Source of the DNA: Dehalococcoidia bacterium
GTDB lineage: Bacteria; Chloroflexota; Dehalococcoidia; SM23-28-2; RBG-16-64-32
Reading direction: 5' to 3'
DNA: 53,272 bases
NCBI GenBank assembly: GCA_030690405.1
Contig: JAUYGU010000028.1
Span: forward strand, 1-53,272
The translations under genes and the position numbers were made by a program. Positions 48,147-53,272 of this stretch are shown here, piece after piece. Positions within the stretch are counted from its first letter, which is position 1, and each line of letters begins with the position of its first letter. The notes below the pieces were generated by a model. It did not search any database. It had not been told where the DNA came from and saw nothing but the letters and a program-made list of their open reading frames with translations.

Positions 48147-48308
48147 ATGACGGAGCCCAGTCCGGAGAGCCCGCCGCGCGTCATCGTCATAGGCGGCGGC
48201 GTCGCTGGGCTGACCGCCGCCTACACGCTGGCGAAGAGCGGTCTGGCCGTCGAGGTGCTCGAACGCGAAGCGACGGCGGGCGGCCGCATGCGCCGCCCGC
48301 CTGGGGCG
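48147..48308 (+). pseudogene. Truncated N terminus of an FAD-dependent amine oxidase-like protein
   Basis: From ATG 48147, RVIVIGGGVAGLTAAYTLAK followed by GLAVEVLEREATAGGRMR is the dinucleotide-binding fold (GxGxxG, then Glu) of protoporphyrinogen oxidase or phytoene desaturase-like enzymes. Homology ends at about codon 50, where the antisense dehydrogenase gene begins; the frame runs on but reads as reversed coding sequence. A remnant left by deletion or rearrangement. Confidence 0.7.
48276..48300. terminator. GC-rich hairpin at the truncation point
   Basis: GCGGGCGG (48276-48283) pairs with CCGCCCGC (48293-48300). It lies 9 nt beyond the stop of the leftward dehydrogenase gene and at the end of the FAD fragment. 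It may act as a terminator, though no U tract follows. Confidence 0.4.
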
Positions 48309-49541
48309 CTAGCTTCGGGCCAGCTTGTAGACGGCGTTGGCGAACGTCAGCACCAGCAGCTCGCCGTTCGGCATCTCACCGAAGGAGGCGATCGGCAGAC
48401 CGGTATCGGCGAGGAGCACCGGCGCGGCGCTACCCACGGTGTTCACGGCCCATATCTTGCCGCTGCAGAAGTCGCCGTAGACGTACCAGCCGTCCAGTTC
48501 AGGCATCGACGGCCCGCGGTACACGTAGCCGCCGGTCACGGAGCATTCTTCTGATTCGCTGCCCGACGAGTAGACGGCGCGGGGCATGATGAGGCCGCTA
48601 GACGGGCACCCGGCCGGCTCGTACGAGGCGAACCCCTCGTAGCAGTCCCAACCGTAGTTGCCGCCCTTGACGACGCGCTCCACCTCCTCCCACTGATCCT
48701 GACCGACGTCGCCGACCCACATCGTGCCCGTCTGCCGGTCGAAGCTGAAGCGCCAGGGATTGCGGAAGCCGAAGGCGAAAACGGGGTTGCCCGGGAACGG
48801 GTTGTCAGAGGGGACGGTGTAGCCGGACCCGGACACGTTAATGCGCAGGATGGAGCCCGGCAGGTCCGTGCGGTCCTGGCCCGTCTCCTCAGGATCACCA
48901 CCGTCGCCGCCGTCGCCGAGGGCGACGTACAGGTAGCCGTCCGGGCCGAACAGGATCTGCCCGCCGTTATGGTTGGGGTACGGGTCATCCACCTCCACCA
49001 GAACGACCTCGCTGCCGGTGTTGATGGTGTTGGCGGACACTGTGTAGCGGGCTAGGACGTCACAGCGCCCGGCGCCGCTGCCGCAGTCGTTCGAGGTGAA
49101 GTAGAGGTACACCCGGTGATCGGACTGGAAGCTCGGCGAGAACGCCAACCCAAGCAGCCCGCCCTCGTTCTCAGCGTTGAAGTCGATCACCCGCGCCGAA
49201 AGGTCCCCGTACAGGTCGGGCGCTCCACCCGATAGCGAGAGCCTGTATACCTTCCCGCCCTGCGTGACGATGACCGCCTGATTGCCCGCGCCGGGTATCA
49301 CGTAGAACCCCAGCATCTGGCCGAACGCGGCGGCGGACAACGTCTGCGTCAGCCTGTACCCCCCCGCGACGGGAGGGTCGACCGGCGGAGGCGTAGCGGT
49401 GGGAGTCGGCGGCGGCGGCGTGGGTGTCGGGGTCGGCGTCGCGTCCGTCCCGCCGTCACGGCAGGCGATGACGGTCACCGCGATCGCCACCACGGCCCCC
49501 ACGATCAGCGGTCGGGGCCGGCCCAACCAGCTCTCAGGCAT
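48309..49541 (-). CDS. Glucose/sorbosone dehydrogenase-like lipoprotein
   Basis: 410 aa. The signal peptide ends in VIAC (lipobox-like, Cys27), followed by a Thr/Pro-rich tether (TPTPTPTPPPPTPTA). The beta-propeller domain has GGLLGLAFSPSFQSDHRVYL, NHNGGQILFGPDGYLYVALGD (split over about 190-210) and FGFRNPWRFSFD, typical of the GSDH family with PQQ and calcium sites. It would oxidise sugars at the cell surface. The ATG overlaps the pgk stop by 8 nt. Confidence 0.87.
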   Translation of the reverse strand: MPESWLGRPRPLIVGAVVAIAVTVIACRDGGTDATPTPTPTPPPPTPTATPPPVDPPVAGGYRLTQTLSAAAFGQMLGFYVIPGAGNQAVIVTQGGKVYRLSLSGGAPDLYGDLSARVIDFNAENEGGLLGLAFSPSFQSDHRVYLYFTSNDCGSGAGRCDVLARYTVSANTINTGSEVVLVEVDDPYPNHNGGQILFGPDGYLYVALGDGGDGGDPEETGQDRTDLPGSILRINVSGSGYTVPSDNPFPGNPVFAFGFRNPWRFSFDRQTGTMWVGDVGQDQWEEVERVVKGGNYGWDCYEGFASYEPAGCPSSGLIMPRAVYSSGSESEECSVTGGYVYRGPSMPELDGWYVYGDFCSGKIWAVNTVGSAAPVLLADTGLPIASFGEMPNGELLVLTFANAVYKLARS

Positions 49542-50724
49542 CGGCCAGCGCCGCCACGCCCGGCAGCTCCCGGCCCTCCAGAAACTCCAGCGAGGCGCCG
49601 CCGCCCGTGCTCACGTGCGAGAACCGCTCCGCCATACCGAGCTGCTCCACCACGGCCGCCGTCTCGCCGCCACCCAGGACAGTCGTGGCGTCCTTCAGGT
49701 TCGCCACGACCGCCGCCAGCCGGTGCGAGCCGTGCGCGAACGGCCCGAACTCAATGACGCCCATCGGGCCGTTCCAGACGACAGTCTTGCAGCCCTCCAG
49801 CGCCTTCGCGAACACGTCCAGCGTCGTCTCGCCGACGTCCATGATCCGCCAGCCCTCCGGCACCCCCTTGACCGACACCCGTTTCGCCTGCGCGTCGGCC
49901 GCGAAACGGTCGGCGACGATCACGTCCGTGGGCAGGAGAAGGACGACGCGCTTCTCCCGCGCCCGTTCCATCACCCGCCGCGCCTGGTCCAGGAACTCGT
50001 CCTCGACTAGCGATTCGCCAACGTTGAAGCCCTCCGCCTTGAGGAAGGTGTTCGCCATGCCACCGCCGATGAGCAGCTTATCGACGCGCTCCAGGAGCGA
50101 TTCCATGACCGCCATCTTGCCGCTTATCTTAGCCCCTCCGATGATCGCCGCGTAGGGCCGCTGCGGGTCCTGCATGGCGCGACCCAGGAACTCCAGCTCC
50201 TTCTCCATCAGCAGCCCCGCCACCGAGGGCAGGTAGCGGGTCACGCCCTCCGTGCTGGCGTGGGCGCGGTGGGCGGCGCCGAAGGCGTCGTTGACGTACA
50301 CCTCCGCCAGGCTGGCCAGCGCCTTCGCGTACTCGGCGTCGTTCGCCTCCTCCTCAGCATGGTAGCGCAGGTTCTCCAGCAACAGCACCTCCCCGGACTC
50401 CAGCGTGTGCGCCATCTCCTGCACGACCGGCCCGCAGCAGCAGCCCGTCGTTTTCACCGGCTCCCCCAGCAGCTCCGAGAGGCGCTCCGCCACGTGCCAC
50501 AGGCTGAGCGAAGGCTCCCGCTTCCCCTTCGGCCGGCCCAGGTGCGAGCAGAGCACGAGCTTCGCGCCCTGGTCCCGCAGGTACTGGAGCGTGGGCAGCG
50601 TCGCCCGGATGCGCTTGTCGTCCAGGACGCGGCCGCTCTCCGGGTCCAGCGGCACGTTGTAGTCCACCCGCACCAGGACCCGCTTGCCGGCGACGTCCAC
50701 GTCTCGCACCGTCTTCTTCGTCAT
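49534..50724 (-). CDS. pgk: Phosphoglycerate kinase
   Basis: 396 aa. VLVRVDYNVPLD (about 15-26), the substrate-binding LCSHLGRPKGKREPSLSL, NLRYHAEEEAND, and the C-terminal GGGETAAVVEQ and STGGGASLEFLEG are complete pgk signatures. It makes ATP from 1,3-bisphosphoglycerate. GGAGG lies about 12 nt before ATG. The first 19 codons are repeated at 51233-51290, on the other side of an inserted gene. Confidence 0.96.
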   Translation of the reverse strand: MTKKTVRDVDVAGKRVLVRVDYNVPLDPESGRVLDDKRIRATLPTLQYLRDQGAKLVLCSHLGRPKGKREPSLSLWHVAERLSELLGEPVKTTGCCCGPVVQEMAHTLESGEVLLLENLRYHAEEEANDAEYAKALASLAEVYVNDAFGAAHRAHASTEGVTRYLPSVAGLLMEKELEFLGRAMQDPQRPYAAIIGGAKISGKMAVMESLLERVDKLLIGGGMANTFLKAEGFNVGESLVEDEFLDQARRVMERAREKRVVLLLPTDVIVADRFAADAQAKRVSVKGVPEGWRIMDVGETTLDVFAKALEGCKTVVWNGPMGVIEFGPFAHGSHRLAAVVANLKDATTVLGGGETAAVVEQLGMAERFSHVSTGGGASLEFLEGRELPGVAALADA

Positions 50725-50725
50725 C
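50668..50725. repeat. 58-bp direct repeat, copy 1 (pgk start)
   Basis: Covers the first 19 codons of pgk plus 1 nt before the ATG. It matches 51234-51291 at 56 of 58 positions. Confidence 0.9.
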
Positions 50726-50749
50726 GACGAGCCGTCCTCCGAAACGAAA

Positions 50750-51193
50750 CTAATCGAGGAGCGAGTTCCGTTCTTCCTCCTCCTCCAGCAATTGATTCCC
50801 CTTCGCTATCAGATCGGGTCGCACTGTTATGTTTGCGGCCGGTTCGCCTTGTCCCGATGTCCACGTGTAACCACATATGTCGCAGCTATAGCCGCATTCC
50901 TCTCGAAGCATTTCTTTTCGAGGCTTGGTTTCGTTCCAATAGGCGATTGCCAGAAAGGGTGCCGACCACAACGCCAAGACGAGTAATCCCCCGAAGCTGG
51001 AAGGATCGCCCTGAGCGAGACCAACTGTGACCGGAATGGCGACAACCAGCGCCCCCAGAAACCATAAGGTGTACGCCGCCCAAGGCCAGTTTCCGCGAGG
51101 CGTGCCTTCGCGACCCGTCTTTAGCTCGAAGTAGCGGCTCGATACCCATGAGGTCTTGTAGCCGCCACAGTTGCAGCACTGGATTTGAGCCAT
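50750..51193 (-). CDS. Membrane protein with two zinc-ribbon halves, inserted near pgk
   Basis: 147 aa. N-terminal IQCCNCGGYKT and C-terminal CGYSCDICGYTW carry Cys pairs that may form one zinc ribbon. Between them are two membrane helices (YTLWFLGALVVAIPVTVGLA and LLVLALWSAPFLAIAYW). The tail is acidic (LLEEEEERN). Family not recognised. Codons are visibly more AT-rich than in the neighbours. It lies between two copies of the pgk start, suggesting acquisition by insertion or duplication. Confidence 0.72.
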   Translation of the reverse strand: MAQIQCCNCGGYKTSWVSSRYFELKTGREGTPRGNWPWAAYTLWFLGALVVAIPVTVGLAQGDPSSFGGLLVLALWSAPFLAIAYWNETKPRKEMLREECGYSCDICGYTWTSGQGEPAANITVRPDLIAKGNQLLEEEEERNSLLD

Positions 51194-51232
51194 GCATGCC
51201 CCCCTTTGTCTGGGTCACCACGCCGCGAACGT

Positions 51233-51290
51233 GCCGCACGAGGACCCGCTTGCCGGCGACGTCCACGTCTCGCACCGTCTTGTTCGTCAT
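51233..51290 (-). pseudogene. pgk 5' remnant (second copy of direct repeat)
   Basis: MTNKTVRDVDVAGKRVLVR, then loses pgk homology. It starts at ATG 51290 overlapping the GrpB-family stop (TGATG). This was probably the original position of the pgk start, since the overlap suggests coupling. The repeat spans 51234-51291. Confidence 0.8.
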
Positions 51291-51820
51291 CACTCCCCTC
51301 CGGTGAGGCCAAGCGCCGCTCTCGCCTTCGCCAGCGCCGACTCGATGAACTCCGTCTTCGCTTCTGTGTAGCCGATCCGGTCCTCTCCGTACTGCGCCGC
51401 CAAACGGGCCTTCATCTCTTGATACTGCCGGACTTCCTGCGGGTGCCGCCGAAGGTAGTCGCGGAAGAGCAGATGCCGCTCCCAGAAGTCGCAGCCGTGC
51501 TCCACCAGGTGGATGTGGTGAGTGCGCAGGCCGTCGATGAGTTTGCGGAAGTAGAGGCGGCCCGGTATGCCGAACTCGCCCTTGTGCTCGTAACCCAGGG
51601 ACTGCAGCGGGGCCACGCAGCGGGCGTGGTCGGCTAAGTCCCGCACGCCGATCATGATGTCGATGATCGGCTTGGCGCCGAGGCCGGGCACGGAGGTGCT
51701 GCCCACGTGCTCGATGGCGAATACGAGGTCGCCGAGCGCCCCCAGTATCGCCACCCGCTCCCGCTCGTAGGCACCGGGCCAGGCGGGATCGTACCCCGCG
51801 ATCTCGATCGCGTCGCCCAT
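51290..51820 (-). CDS. GrpB-family (UPF0157) protein
   Basis: 176 aa from ATG 51820; an in-frame TTG 27 nt earlier is possible. VFAIEHVGSTSVPGLGAKP, then IIDIMIGV, is the nucleotidyltransferase-like core of the GrpB/UPF0157 family, followed by HKGEFGIPGRLYFRK and HHIHLVEHG. Biochemical function is not established for most members. It lies 31 nt downstream of the penicillin-acylase-like gene stop. Confidence 0.88.
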   Translation of the reverse strand: MGDAIEIAGYDPAWPGAYERERVAILGALGDLVFAIEHVGSTSVPGLGAKPIIDIMIGVRDLADHARCVAPLQSLGYEHKGEFGIPGRLYFRKLIDGLRTHHIHLVEHGCDFWERHLLFRDYLRRHPQEVRQYQEMKARLAAQYGEDRIGYTEAKTEFIESALAKARAALGLTGGE

Positions 51821-51851
51821 GCCCAGCCCGGGCCCGCGCGACTGCAAGCGG

Positions 51852-53272
51852 CTACGCCCCGCTGGCGCCGTCGCTCGCCGCCGGCGCCAGCACGAGCCGT
51901 CCCCGCATCTCGCGCTCCACCGAGGTCCTCTCCCAGAGCATCGGGTGGTGCTCCACGCGCGCCCACAGCGGGATCATGTCGCCGTAGTGACGGCTGCCCG
52001 GATGGCCCGACTGGCCGGAGGGGATGACCGATAGGCTGTTGTCGAAGTTGCCGACGTCGATGATCTGGCGGTAGGAGGCCGTCCAGGCGCGAAGCTCGTA
52101 GTCGTGGTAGGGGGCATAGCTGGCCTGCCACACCGTGTTGGCGTCGCCGCCCACGGCCACCGGACCGCGGTTGAACAGCCGGGAGAGGGCGCGGGAGCGG
52201 CCCATCACGTGGTTGAACGTCTGCCGGTGGAGGCGGCCCCACTGCCACTGCGAGACGTCATCGCCCAGGAGCCGCCGCAACTCGGCGACGGCGGAGGTCA
52301 GCGCCTCGTCCGTCGCCTCCTTCCAGCTCTTCTCCGCGAACCACTTCTTCTTGTCGTGCATCTTCCCCAGGAGCCAGGAGGCGGACTCGCCGAAGAACGA
52401 GCCGTTGGCCCGCAGCGGGTGGATACCGCGGCCGAGGTAGAAGTCGGACCACGACCCGATCTTCTCCTCCAGCGCCTTGCGCACCAGGTGCGTGTAGCAG
52501 ACCTCGAACACGCAGGCCGCGACGCTATCGGCGGCCACGACGTAGTCCCACGCCCGCAGGAAGGTGAGGGCGCGCCGGCACCACTCGTCCTTCGGCGTTA
52601 TCTCCAGTATTCGCGGCACCAGCTGGCGCGCCGGGATCGACACAAGGTCCGCCTGCATGCGACGGAAGTCGTCCACGGAGAGCTTCTTCTTCTCCTCCAG
52701 CATCTCGACGATCCGCTGCTGGCGGAAGCCATCGATCCAGTGGGCGGTCAGGAAATGCGGGTAGTCGTCGTCCACGATCTTGTTGTTGGCGCTTGCGACC
52801 CAGTTCGTGGGCGGGTTGAAGACGGAGGGGAGCTCATCGAACGGCACCCAGCCCGTCCACTCGTACTCGCCCGTCCAGCCGGGGACTGGGAGGACGCCGT
52901 GGCCCTTGGCGCGGACGGGCACGAGCCCGCCAAGGTGATAGCCGATGTTGCCGTCGGTATCGGCGTAGGCGAAGTTCTGGGAAGGCGCATACCAGAGCCG
53001 CACCGCCTCGCGGAACTCGTCCCAGTTGCGGGACCCCATCAGCATCAGCACGCCCTGGAACTGGTGCGCGCGCTCCAGCACCACGCTGCGGAACGACAGC
53101 GTGCGCGCCTCCCCCTTGATCGCGGGGCTGATCACGGGACCGTGGTGGGTGACCAGCACCTCCTCGACGACGGGCCGGGTGCGGCCGCGCACCTTGATCT
53201 CCTCCCGCACCAGCTCCCCGTCCCGCCAATCGTCCCCGAAGGCGTACTGGGAAGGGTTGTCCGGGTTCACCT
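51852..53272 (-). CDS. Penicillin acylase family (S45) protein, C-terminal part
   Basis: At least 472 aa; the 5' end is beyond the window. It covers most of the beta chain: HHGPVI (about 42-47), QNFAYADTDGNIGYHLGGLVP, PSVFNPPTNWVASANNKIV and the C-terminal GDANTVWQASY and GQSGHPGSRHYGDMIPLW, all typical Ntn-hydrolase penicillin amidase segments. The catalytic Ser at the autoprocessing site is not in the window. Relatives hydrolyse acyl-amides such as acyl-homoserine lactones or beta-lactams; the substrate here is unknown. Confidence 0.9.
   Translation of the reverse strand, partial: VNPDNPSQYAFGDDWRDGELVREEIKVRGRTRPVVEEVLVTHHGPVISPAIKGEARTLSFRSVVLERAHQFQGVLMLMGSRNWDEFREAVRLWYAPSQNFAYADTDGNIGYHLGGLVPVRAKGHGVLPVPGWTGEYEWTGWVPFDELPSVFNPPTNWVASANNKIVDDDYPHFLTAHWIDGFRQQRIVEMLEEKKKLSVDDFRRMQADLVSIPARQLVPRILEITPKDEWCRRALTFLRAWDYVVAADSVAACVFEVCYTHLVRKALEEKIGSWSDFYLGRGIHPLRANGSFFGESASWLLGKMHDKKKWFAEKSWKEATDEALTSAVAELRRLLGDDVSQWQWGRLHRQTFNHVMGRSRALSRLFNRGPVAVGGDANTVWQASYAPYHDYELRAWTASYRQIIDVGNFDNSLSVIPSGQSGHPGSRHYGDMIPLWARVEHHPMLWERTSVEREMRGRLVLAPAASDGASGA

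Noticed and set aside
50726..51233. Insertion sequence next to pgk
   Set aside because: No transposase or terminal inverted repeats; the repeats are long and direct, so described as an insertion of unknown type.

Overview
The window is a GC-rich bacterial chromosome segment, densely packed, with about 50 protein genes and one tmRNA. It has no rRNA, tRNA, transposase or CRISPR array. The gene mix suggests a free-living Chloroflexota-like bacterium: LL-diaminopimelate aminotransferase (dapL) with dapF, archaeal-type phosphoglycerate mutase, a TreT-type trehalose synthase, secreted Lon-like lipoproteins, near-leaderless promoters with TGnTANAAT boxes, and short dispersed palindromes inside genes. 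The assignment is inference from gene content, not a phylogeny.

Layout. 1-4.7 kb: the tail of an unknown gene, then two tandem lipoproteins carrying an ATPase-less Lon (S16) protease domain and a third small lipoprotein. 4.7-9 kb: a di-iron ferritin-like oxidoreductase diverging from a TetR regulator with a shared operator, then a Gfo/Idh/MocA oxidoreductase and treT. 9-14.7 kb: an orphan Flp pilin, an alpha/beta hydrolase, a large cytoplasmic molybdopterin oxidoreductase and an acyl-CoA dehydrogenase. 14.7-22.8 kb is a signalling block: an S8 protease with a GGDEF/HD-GYP membrane protein, a second GGDEF/HD-GYP protein, mobA with a small partner, a NarL-type response regulator with an unusual HTH-histidine kinase, and a lone receiver.

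23-26 kb: tmRNA, CBS protein, SmpB and an S41 protease. 26-31 kb: a 6-pyruvoyl-tetrahydropterin synthase homologue, a cysteine-rich unknown, a methyltransferase, a flavodoxin, an AMP-forming acyl-CoA ligase and a frameshifted metallo-beta-lactamase-fold gene. 31-34 kb: a methyltransferase, an OsmC protein and an arsR-arsM arsenic module. 34-39.7 kb: a PLP decarboxylase, HflX, a UbiE methyltransferase with a UbiA-like membrane protein, a cyclase with an in-frame TGA, an EthD protein and a small zinc-ribbon protein.

39.7-48 kb is one long leftward cluster, apgM-tpiA-miaA-ABC ATPase-permease-dapF-cyclase-dapL, most of it with start/stop overlaps. 48-53 kb: a truncated FAD-protein fragment, a glucose/sorbosone dehydrogenase-like lipoprotein, pgk, a low-GC insert flanked by 58-bp direct repeats of the pgk start, a GrpB-family protein and part of a penicillin-acylase-family protein.

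How parts may work together (inference). MobA could supply cofactor to the molybdoenzyme. A 15-bp dyad motif lies upstream of the molybdoenzyme, in the mobA upstream region, beside the two-component system and upstream of the S41 protease, which hints at a regulon. A second shared element precedes both operons encoding GGDEF/HD-GYP proteins. Two kinds of short palindromic element are inserted in frame in coding sequences.
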